Shown one piece after another: positions 26,501 to 38,500 of a DNA stretch of 64,000 nt. The position numbers and the translations under genes are program-made. Positions within the stretch are counted from its first letter, which is position 1. Each line of letters begins with the position of its first letter. The DNA comes from Ignelater luminosus. Its lineage: Eukaryota; Arthropoda; Insecta; Coleoptera; Elateridae. Below the pieces are notes generated by a model. It saw only the letters and a list, made by a program, of their open reading frames with translations. It was not told where the DNA came from and ran no database searches. The stretch spans positions 23,233 to 87,232 of the forward strand of contig VTPC01005931.1 of NCBI GenBank assembly GCA_011009095.1, read 5' to 3'.

Positions 26501-29500
26501 ATGTCAAGGGTTCTTATTTATAAAAATAATTAATTTTAAAAAACACTAATTTTTAAAAAGCAGTCAGCCATAGTTAATGTGAGTTATGTTGCCGGCAACG
26601 GCGCAACAGCGAATTGAGAGGGAAATTTAAAATTCAAGATCGTATTTCAAAAAATAAATGTTAAAGTTTTTAAAAAACTTTTATTATATATTATAAGACA
26701 TAACAAAATTAAATAATAATTCGTTTACCTTTCCAAAAATAACGTTTTTTTCTTTGTTCATTTTGTATTGCTTTCAAGAATTTTGTTAAATAAATTTCAC
26801 CTCTGCTTTATTTGTAAATGTACACACTTACGAATCACCAATATAATACGATGGACGCATGCGCAAACATGGTTAAAGTTGCTACGCTGCCGAACTTTTT
26901 ATTATTTTTTAAAAAATATTTAATAATAAAAAATTAATTTCAGGTAAATTTAATAGTAATTATGAATCATTTTGTAATGATTTGATAATTACATACATAA
27001 AAGAATAATTTCAACAAGCCAAAAGTCATTTAATTACAAGTTGAAATATTCATTTTTAAAAGTACAATCCGGAAAAAGTTTAATCCTTCCCATAGTGCAT
27101 ACTAATTACAGATACCTACCGCGGAGTAAACTTTTTAAATTGACTGTACGTCCTGTACCTCCTTAATTTACAAAAGGTTATCAGGGCGAAACTCATCTCC
27201 GAAAGTAACTACACCGACGTTATGTCTAAGGAACGATCTGTTCCACTTCCCCAGTATGCTCGAAAAATACAATACAATACAATCCAGTATTTTTAAAAAG
27301 TACAATGTGCCTTTTTCTATCAAATGCTATAAGTTAAATTCCTTTCAACAGAGATTATCAGAGAGAGACTCATCTTCGAAAGTAAACCCATCGGCGTTGT
27401 CCGTAAAGGGCGATCTGTTCGACTTTCACAATAGGCTCAAAAAACACAGGGTACCCTTTGGAATCAAACACTAAAAGTTAACATTCTTGCAACAGAGGTA
27501 ATCGGATTGTAACTTACCCCCGAAAATAAATACACCGGCGTTATGTCTAAAGGGCGGTTTTCCACTTTCGCACTAGGCATAAACAATATACTGTACCCTT
27601 TACGCTTAAGGTTCAATTTCTTGCAATACAGGTTGTCAGGGTTAAACTCACCTCCGAAAGTAAATGTCTAAGGAGCGGTGTATTTCACTTTCGCAATACG
27701 CTCAAAAGTTACAGTGTACCCCTTGCTTTCAAGCTGTATAATTTAGATTTCTTGTAACAGAAGGTTTCCTACGGACCCAGAGCCTGGTTGTACTTACTCG
27801 GACGGATTTTATTCTCGTACTGCACCAGACCCAGAACCTTTTTTTGCACTTACTCGGTTGTACTTTATTTTCGTACTGAACCGGACCCGAAATTTTTCAG
27901 TTTGATAGTAAAGTGTACACTGTATTTTTAGAGTTTGTGGTGGAAGAGACCGCCCCTTACAGACAACATATCGGTGTTTTTGGGTTTGGGGGCGGATTTC
28001 ACCCCGATAAACTCTATTACAAGAAATTTAACTTTTACGGTTTGATAGTGAAGGGTGCACTGTATTTTTATAGCCTATTGCGAAAGTTGAACAGACCGCC
28101 CCTTAGACACCACGTCGGTATTTTTGCATTTGGGGGCGAATTTAACCTTTACAGTTTGACTGTAAAGAGTACATTCAGATCCTGTATTTTTGAACCTATG
28201 CCGCCCCTTAGATACGTATTTTAGTAGGTATCGTGTTAGAGTCTATAATTTAGTATCTCTATGGTATTCGGCAGTCATCGGAGAATTGGTTGCTACTCGG
28301 GGCTGCCTGGCTTTACGCAGATTCCCTTTAGCACCCTATTCCTAATTCATCTAGAAGGTCAATGAAAATACCGTTTTATTTCTAGCGTTTGAGCTTTTCC
28401 TATTATTATCTTGACTTTAAATAGAACAAAAAGAATTCGGAAAGATAGAACTTGAAATGGGATCATTCAATTGCAAATCTACCACGAATCGTAGAAATAA
28501 TGTTTGGTAATCTTCTCAATTAGTATAGTGTTAATTTAATTTTAAAAATCTTGTTCGTGAATTACAAAGCTTCTTAGCTACATATTCTTCGATACGAAAA
28601 ATGCCAAGTTCGAAACTTGCTGACTCTTAATTTTTCTTTCAATCTTTAAATTTCTTTCAAATGTCCAAGTTATTCAATTTCTAGACGATCTGTCTTCAAT
28701 TGAATTTTTGTTAGTTAAAAAAACAATTGTTTTTAAGGCGGGGTTATTCCTTTCTTATAAAACCCTCTTGTTCTCATCGCTAAAAGTAAAATCTATTCAG
28801 CATGACGCGACGTAGCAAGCACAAAATACCGCTTCAAACTTCAATATCTTCCAATTCTCTAGATTTATTTACTAAGAATCTCCTGTACGGGAAATTAAAT
28901 GTTTTAACTTCTGTCGTTTATTAAAGCATTCTAACATATTATAAAACGTCTGCTACAACCAGCGAATTGTAAAAATTTAATAATCTTCATATTATCCTAA
29001 TGGTATCAAGGACGTGAAGTAAACACAAACATAAATAATGTGACATGTAATTCATTAACAATTTCAAAATTAATATCAACAAAAAAAAAAGGTTTTTAAT
29101 TGTTTAAATGTCAACGTTCTTCTTTAATTACCAAAACGAAAGAGAGGAAAGAAACAACATTATGCAAAACAAGCTGTATATCTATCCCTGTTTACTCCAG
29201 TAGCTACTTACATAATCAAAATAAACAAGAACATAAGTGATATTTTAAGATGACTGTGTCACGTGGGTGTCAACATCAGTGGGCCAAATGCATCATCTAC
29301 TTGGTTTAATTTGTAAAGACCAAGAACTTTAATATAATAAAAATATAAAGAAGTCTATTCGAGAAAAGTGTTCCACAACTACAGTGACATGTAATATTTT
29401 CTTAAGCTCGTTCAGAATATTAAAAGCTTACACCCACACGTCTATAATATTAAAGTTATAGTTGTCATATTTTTAACTTGCAACTATATTTAAAACAATT

Positions 29501-32500
29501 TTAAAATGGTATATTATAAGAGCAGTTATACGAGAGTGAAATTGGCAATTCTTTTTTTAAAAATGTTTAAACAGTCAGTTTTACAGCTTTAAAATTTAAA
29601 TTAATGCCTTAATAATTTTCAAAAGATTGTTTAGTTTTTATAAAAAAAAGATACAATGGGAAGAATATATAAGATAATTGTCTAGTCATAAAAAGGTCAG
29701 AGTTTTAAAGAATCATAAAATGTATTTACATATTAATGAAGACAGGCGTGTTAGGGATGCCGCGAAAGTGGATTCATACAAATGAACAGCTTGTAAAGAA
29801 TTTAGAACTTTAAAAACTAATTAAAAATCATATAAAATGTAAGAAAGAATTATACAAATTAAGACAAAGAAGAATCTTCCATTAAGTGAAAGCTAAGAAA
29901 TCAAAAAGGGGTGGAACAGTAACAAATTTGAGTGTGTACAGGACCGATTCATCGATTGTCTCTATCAAGTTCTATTGAGCAGTTCCAACCAAGGTCATTT
30001 ATTTTGAAATTGTTCCATTTACGGTAAAAAATGTTAACGTCATCTTATAATCGGATTTAATAAAAAAATTCCAAATTAAAAAATCATGATTTGAGATTTT
30101 TGCCTACGGTCGCGATTCTTGAGCATTCATATTTCAAACAATTTTCAAAAGTTCCATGTCTTTTCTTCATCTTGGGCCTTATAAGGTCTTTCTCTCTACA
30201 TCTATTATTAATGACGAGAGACTTCCCAATCAATGTGTAGTGGCCAGTGAAGAGTACAGTTAAAAGACTGGGGAAGAGATTTCTAGTTCTCTCGGTTCTC
30301 TCCTAATAACTAGTTCAACTTGATCGGTTAAATCCGGTTATATGGTCTTTAGTCTAAAACAGCAGTTTCTGCTTCTTCGTCAATTTAAGAACCGCATAAG
30401 CTGCAACTTTGAGACCCTCAGAAAGCATTCCGGCAGTTTCCTTGGCTCCTGTCCATCCAGTTCATTCGTGTTCTGAGCTCAATGGTTGCCGAACGAGATC
30501 CTTTTCTGTGGTGACCACTTTAATCTATCTCTGTACTCCTGAACAAGAGCATTTCTCCTTCTGTGTAAGCAAATTGTTTCTAGTGCTGCCTAAACTATCG
30601 GAGCAGGTATTACGTATTACATTCCGTTGTCTAGATCTTTGTCGGGAAGACGGTTGTGTATTTTCGCAAGGCAATGCTTTCTTGTACAGGGTAAATCCAT
30701 CTTAAATCAACATGGGTTTCAACCTTGATGTCTTAAATATTTGTTGATTTTTTTATGATTGAATGTACTTATAGAGAGTATTAAAAATTGAAGTTTTTAG
30801 ATTTGTTTTAGATACAAGCGTTTAAAAAATGGTGGAAATTGCAAATTTTTGTCTAACTTTCAATCACAAAATCCTTTATTACTTCGCAAGAGTTCATTTT
30901 AAAGTTCTTGAAAAGAGCTTTCATATGAGGTGAACTCGTACGGATTTTATTTTTATGGAATTTTCCGTTTTTTCCAAAATTCTTGATTTTTGATTTTTTT
31001 CAGAAGTATACGGAGCAACGGTATTATTAGTACCTAAGAATTCTAGAACTGACTTTCAATGCTTTAAAGTGCAATAAATCTTTTATGGTAGCCGTTGGTT
31101 CTTGCACATGTAATAGGATGTCTTATTTACTGGTAAAATTGTAAATAAATTGAATATTTTTAATTTAGAAAATTTTTATTAAAAAAGTTAAAAAATAAAC
31201 AAAAAAGCTTTATTAGAATACTTTAGCACGCTTAATCAACTAAATAAAGCAGAGTTGACACGGGACTTACGCCACGACCGTGATCCCCGAATTCGTTAAA
31301 TACGAAGTCGTGATTTCGCGGTCAAAAAATTGTTATTTTCGTGAAAGGGTTTACATGAAGACGACCACATCCTATTTGCAGTCGTGAAAATGAACTCGAT
31401 GGTAGCTGAAGCATGTGTATCGTAGTGTCGGAATTGTTAGCTCAATAAGTAGTAACAGAGCAAAGAACAAGGACACGGAAGAGCAAACAGAGAAAATTGT
31501 GGGTAAGAAAATGGCTTGATCGAATAAGAACATCTCTAACAAAAGAACTAATTAGAAAAAGAATGAGTGTCCTGAAGGCTCTAGAAACGTATTAAGAATG
31601 TCGAAAGGCGATTTTCGTTATTTGGTGCACTCATTTTGATTTTATTAAAAAATATCTACAAAATATTACTGCTGCTACGAGACAAAAATGCTTTCTCACG
31701 ACTGAAAAATCAAACACGTTTGATTCTGCCACGATCCGAACGAAACTGATTCGTAAGCCAAAACGTCATCTTCATATTTCACGAATCAATAGTTTACATG
31801 GGTAGTGATTCACGAATTCGTGAATCACGGTCGGGGCATACGTCTCGTGTCAACTCGGCTTAAATGCAGTACCTACTCAGAGGAAAACTGTGCATACGAG
31901 AAATGACTTATGACTGTGTTTTTAAAGATAATTTTCATAAAGAGAAGAAAATGAATAATTAAGGTATTGACTAGGAGAATTTCAGACTAATACAAAAGTT
32001 TATTGTTAAAGAAATTTTGCATACATCTTAATTTCTAAGCCGATCACGTGTCCTACACCGTATTCCTCCTTATTTTCTAAGAAGGCGCTTTGTAACTAAA
32101 GCGGATGCTGTTTAACAAATAATAAAGGAGTTTGCCACAATTGAACCGACTTTAAAAGTAAAAACTACCTGTCTTCGTTATCACAATTCCCCAAACTAGT
32201 ACTGTAGGTACGCTTTATCCTTCGTCTATTCAAGTAAAATCTTATTTTCTCTCGTTTGCTCTTATGGCTTTCCCGACTAATTCTGACGAACTGTTCCATC
32301 CGTGTGTTAAAGAAGAATATTTCCTAAGTATCATCCCAAAATTTCATACTGAGACAGAAATGGGAACATACTTTTATAATTTTAAAGTAAAGATTGCTAG
32401 TGAGATATACAGGGATTTCATTTGAAAACTTCCCACTTTGAATAACTCTTTAATTAGTAGAATTATCAAAAGTCGCTGAAATACGCCGATTTTGTTTTGG

Positions 32501-35500
32501 AGGGGGACATTTAATAACCTACTTTAATCAGTTGGAAAACCTTCACCCTCCCCCCAACCACCCCCTCTCCGAAATTTTAAATGGCACTACCCCATGTGTG
32601 ATATATCGGTTTAAAGGGTATAAAATTCTCAATCTTTTGTATAAAAGAAAATCAAAATCGGTCCAGCCGTTCTTGAACTAGAGACAGAAATGTATTTAAT
32701 TCAGTCAATACATTTCTGTCTCTAGTTTACGAACGGCTCGGCCCATTTTTAATTTTCTTTGATGTAAAAGATTCAGAATTTTATACACTTTAAAATGATA
32801 CGTCGCCCTCTTTTACCCCCCCCCCAGAATTTTAAATGGCACTACCCTATGCGTGATATATCATTTTAAAGGGTGTAAAATGCATACTTCTGGTAATACT
32901 AGAACATGGAGTCACATAAAAATAACCGTGATAAGTACAATAAAGCAATCTGATTGTCGTGAAAAAAAAATTAAAGGTTTCTTTGAAAACAGTTTAACTA
33001 CATTTAATGAAGTTGACATTCGAAGTGTTGTAAGAATAGCGCTACCTTAACGCAATTCTTTTATTGTAAAACCATGTAGTACGTGTGCTTACTGTACTAT
33101 CAAACATTCAGTTATTTATTTAATTTAAATTAATTGCATAGTCATTCAGACTAATACCTTCTTTATGTTACATTCTTCTCTATGTTGTGACAATTTAAAT
33201 TGCTACATTGTTAAGCCTACGTACGGTGATGTAACATTATTTACGTTTTACCATTATTATACAATCGAAATATATACCGTTAACTACCTATACATATTAG
33301 ATGAGGTTCGAATTGAAAACTGATTCTTTCAATTGATGGCATTGATTATCTTTTTCTTTTTTAATTCTCCTCCACTACCTTCGTCTTTTAGTTATAACAA
33401 ACATCTGGTTTATGCAAAACTTTTATTATAATGTTACAACCTTCACATCGCTCCTGTTTGTTTATTTATCATTTTAAATTCAATTAAGATGGTCTGGTTT
33501 TGTAATTTGCATATTATTGGGTACTATATGCGTATTTCGTTCTCTCTCTGAAATGCTTTTACTTTAAAAGGCTTTTACGTACGTTAATTTAATTGTAAAT
33601 TTTAAAACGTGAACAATGTCCTTGTTTACCTATTTTGCTGAATATTAATTAGTCGTAATTTTTATTTTTAACTGCTAGAAAATTATCGTGGGAGGTCATG
33701 AATGGGACCGTCCCAAATTTGCATTTTTATATACAGAAAAAAAAATAAATAAAAATGCGCTTTTACAGTTAGTTAAGTAGAAGAGAAATTATTTATTCAC
33801 CAAATTTTCTTTTTATACCGTTCCTAGGATTTCTGTATATACAGCTTGGTGCATTACAATATAATGGATGTATTATTCAGTATGTCTTTTAAGACTGAAG
33901 TTCTTGTCAGCATGTTAAAAAGGGAAGCCGGTCAAAACAATAAGGTACTACATAAGACTTAAGACATAAGCAAGGAGTTGAATTCTTGTTCTTTAATCTT
34001 TTACTAGGTTATTTACCATTTGACCTTGCACTTTATGTTGTAAACTACTTTAAAGTGAGTGTTTTCTTAGTATTCCTTCTGATTGGTATCACAAACTTAT
34101 TTCTTTTGTATGTTTAAATTATTTTTATTTCTTTATTTTGAACTTGTTAATTCAGTCTCTCACTAATAATGTTTTATGTATAAAATCTTGAATAAGTCGA
34201 TGTGATGATACTGGCTCATTAACTTAACTAATAATATTCTTTGTTTTGTATGTTTATCAATTTCAAAGCCTATCAATACTATTAATAAATAATTATTTTG
34301 CTTGAAAAAAATGAAGATTTGATATGACTTCAACCTGACGTACATTTTATTTATGAATAACGTACCGAGATATTAATTTGCAGTATCTTCTTTTATATTT
34401 GTAGTTATGGAAGGGCTGTCACCCTATATCTTTTTCAATTGTATCAAGCTCAGATAACGAGGTGAAAAATTAAAAAGGGCGCCTTCGCGCGACGAGATGC
34501 TTCCTGCGGATGGGGAGCTGCTCTGTTAATAACATCTCAGGTCTCACACATTCAAATCTGATTCACCAACTCACAGGGTGGGCTGTGTGCACTTGGGTCA
34601 ATTTTGAAAAAAAAATAATTTTTATACTGGCAATATAAATCGGGATATTTACGGAGTCAAAAACTGACAGAACTGAATAAGTGCAGAACGGGATGGTTAC
34701 TCTCTATTACTTGTGTTAAGCTTCTCATGCGTTACAGTGCCGGATTAGATTCAATCTCAATTTCCCCATTAATTTTTCCATGCAGTAGAGATTCTAATAG
34801 ACTTAAACCAGTAAGAAAATATCTAAGCATTGTATTAGCAGTATGGCAATAGCCCAAAAACCAGTAGTAAAAAAAACAAACTACGGGAATAGAAAAATAG
34901 TACAATTTGGCCGATCTAAAATAAACCCGGCACAGCTCAAAAAGGTTCGATAGCTTTTGGATAAATCTTAAAAAGTCCATCAGATCGAAAATCGAATATA
35001 ACCCTAAAATAACGGAAGCATCTTGGTTTTGGTTAAAATCGGTATTATAAAGAATGATTTTATGTGCCATTTTCTATTCCGTTTCCAGAACTGGCCTTTG
35101 ATTCTTCTCGTGTCTATCTTTCTAAAGATGAACACTCTTTCGGTCATTAACTCATTATTTAATAACCAATTTTATTTCAAATTCTATAGATTACAAATGC
35201 ACATATATCCTAAAAACAGTAAAATATTTTTGAATTGTAATGTAACCAAATCAAACTAAGCAATCATTTTTTATTCAATTCTTTAAAACCGTTCATGTTA
35301 CATTACAAATGAATACAAAGCTAAATTTGATATACTTGTTGAAGTACAAGATAAAAACTAAATCTTACAACATGCTAAGTGAATTTTGGTTAATTAACAA
35401 TGATATCAAGTAAACAACTCGTCAGCTCTTTTCAACGCTTTACAAATTAAAGAGAATCAGGAATGTGCTGACAAGCTTAATTACCAATAATAGTTTTCTG

Positions 35501-38500
35501 TGAACATCTGCTAATAGCAACTATTAATAAATCTTTAGTAAATCATTTAATTATCACATACTTTAACTGTTTATTACTCACGTTAATTAATATTCTAAAC
35601 AACACAAAAGGAGCAAGGCACAAGATCATTATTTCCTGTTGTATTCTTTAAATATATAGAAATGTAATGAGAAATTATTTTATAATGTTATGGTACAGGA
35701 AAAAGACATAATATACATCACGGCCGAACGCAAAAAATTTCCTACTTATTAGTTATTACTGTCAAGTGCGTCCCACTTGTCATACTATATGCGGTCTATT
35801 AATGTCAAATGAATATAAGGAATGAAGTCTTTTACCAGAATTAGCAGGTCGCATTAACTCATTTTATTAGTGGTTTTATAGAAATCATAAAAAAATGTTT
35901 AACGCATGTAAGCAATGAAACCTCAAATATGCAGGGAATTCGATAGCAAAAAGGTATAAGTTTCCTTATTTGTAGGAAATATGTTTATATAATGTTCTTA
36001 ATATCCGGCTTTAATGCTTTTTATTAAGTAAATTTTATTCATCCTCGCCTACTATTGAAGAAAAATGAGGGAAATTCTGAATAATCTTGATTCTGTTGAA
36101 ATTCAAAACTTAATAAATCATTAATGTTCATATAATAAATTATTCAATAAAATACTTGTGTGTATATCATTTTAATTCATCTGCGATGGAATATGTTAAA
36201 ATATTTGAAGTGGATAATCGTACATGATCAGTGTGGGTGTAATCTTACAAAATATTATTTCAAGGTAAATAAATTGAGTATAAAATGTTTATTATTAGAA
36301 ACATAAATAAACATTATTGTTATTAATTTTAACTATATTAATGGAATAAATATTACCAAATTCTTCTACTTTAGAATAATTTTGAAAATTTTATGAATTT
36401 TTCCTTTTCTCAGAAATTGCAGATTTTAATTGACTCAACTTCAAGCAATACCATCTTTATTAGAGAGTTAAACTATAAACAAAGTACTCCTAATAGTTAA
36501 AACCTTGAAAAAAAAAGACAAAATAAGTTGCATACTAGTAAGCCTTCTTAATATTACGTATTTATGTAATAGGTATAATTATTAAATAATAACACTGAAA
36601 TTACCTGTGATTAAAATCAACACTACCAACTCATCTCATTAATGAACTTTTTAAAAGTAGATATGATATTGGACATTGAAAAAATGCATGCACTGACCCT
36701 GATCATGTTCTTATGAGAATTTTTGGATTGTATCAGTGGTATTTACCATGGTATCTAAGAAAAGTATCAATCGATGTTACTAAAACACTTCTTGAAAAAC
36801 GCATCTTGGACACTAGTAGCCTTATTTGTAACCTTAATATTATGAAATAGCAAAAACAGTGACTAAAATAGGGAATAGTATAGGTGGTGTGAAGACGAAA
36901 TCCTCAATTGTTTGCATGCTACCGTTGTACGTAATATTTTACTTATGTTAGAATAATTATGGTTAATAATTTGGGCTACTTAGAGTGATCCTTACTTTAA
37001 AAATTGCTTAAGTGTTGGAATTTTGAACGGTTACACTACTTACACTATTTACGGTACTTTCAGATAGTCCTCCCTTCTAGATGACAGATTTTTACAATAT
37101 CTTGAATACTGAAGACAAGAGCTGGAATTCGATTTTAAATTAAATAATGAATTTGAAAAAACCATTAGTTCTTTTGCATCTTATGACATATACTTATTTA
37201 GTAAACTACCCGAAATAACTGAAATAAGCAGTCAGCCATTCTTTTTGTTATAGAATACGTCTTCAGTTTCGGCCTAATGGGGAGGTCGTACGTAAAGTCG
37301 ATTTCCCAAAAAAGTGTATAACTAAAAAAGATAGTAAAAAATTGTAACTGATTTAGATAGCTGAAGTATGAAATTTTAAACTAGATTAGTGATCAACTGT
37401 GTATAGTGACTGAAAATAGTGATAACAGAGAAGATTTTCAACAACATTTCATAATTTCTAATTATTCGCGCAAAAAAGCCCAGAAAACTTACTAAAAACG
37501 CTTACAACAAGATAGAAGTGTTCGTGAATTGAATGAGCTCAAAATTGCCTGGACAGAAGGTAAGAGGGCTTGCAAGGAACGGAAAAAGTCGAGGGGTAAG
37601 ACGTAGGCTACGTAAAACCTTGCAACCATATTCCGTGTTTTCCAAAATGAGAGAACAAGCCTCAAGCTATTTACATAACTTTTTCAAGTCTCGTAAGAAG
37701 TGGTGTAACTGTACCTCCGCAAACTTTTCAGAAGCCCGAAAGGAATCTGGTTCCAGTGATTAAAAAAAATTTCTTGCATACGTAAGGATTTTCGGAATTC
37801 GATTATTGCGAAATCCAATTCAAATACGAGGGCTGTTTGACGGAAGCGTGACTTTCCGCTAGATGGCGCTGATATCGGTAAATCGAAAACATTAGCATAT
37901 ACGCCAGTCTTTTAGAGGCTTAACCTCCAAATTTCATGTCAATCTGTGAAATAGTATACATTTGGCAGTCATAGAAATCAATCAAGTTTGTGCTATTTTG
38001 TAAATATGGAAAAACGTGAATTTCGTGTTTTAATTAAACATTATTTTTTACGTGGAAAAACAGTGAAAGAAACTGAGGAGAAATTACGGAAATATTACGG
38101 TGAATCTGCTCCATCGCATGGAATGGTTTCCAAGTGGTTTAATTCATTTAAAACTGGCCGTATGAGCACTGACGATGGTGAACGCCCCGGGCCCTTACAA
38201 ACGGTCACTACTAAGGAAATCGTTGACAAAATCCATAATATGGTAATGGCTGATCGACGTTTGAAAGTGCGCGAGATAGTTGATGCTGTTGGCATCTCAA
38301 TCGAACGGGTGCATAATATTTTACACGAACATTTGTATATTAAAAAGGTATCGGCAAGATGGGTGCCGCGATTACTCACAGTGGACCAAATGAGAATTCG
38401 TGTTCAACCTTCAAATCAATGTTTGGTCATGTTACAACGTAATCCAGTTGAGTTTTTTTGCCGATATGTGACTGTTGACGAAACCTGGATCCACCACCAT

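Larger units (their letters stand above)
26040..28335. mobile_element. Foldback-type element with tandemly repeated arms
   Basis: The outer ends are inverted copies. The 30 bp at 26066-26095 are exactly the reverse complement of 28273-28302, and similarity continues for over 150 bp inward on both sides. The left arm then runs into about four tandem units of 134-177 bp (27174-27766). The right arm carries about two and a half units of the same family in inverted orientation (27900-28230). The core at 27767-27900 has its own duplicated block of about 58 bp. A 927-bp TTAA-flanked element interrupts the left arm at 26236. Long inverted arms made of tandem repeats are the architecture of Drosophila foldback (FB/Galileo-like) elements. 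No transposase is present, and outer limits are accurate to about 10 bp. Confidence 0.8.

Noticed and set aside
27913..28224. 103-codon plus-strand open frame
   Set aside because: It is produced by the inverted tandem units of the foldback arm. Repeating peptide motifs follow the DNA repeat.
34465..34590. GC-rich patch resembling a tRNA-derived SINE
   Set aside because: A and B boxes cannot be placed at the right spacing, and no target duplication or tail was found.
38095..38379. 94-codon minus-strand open frame
   Set aside because: Antisense shadow of the mariner transposase.
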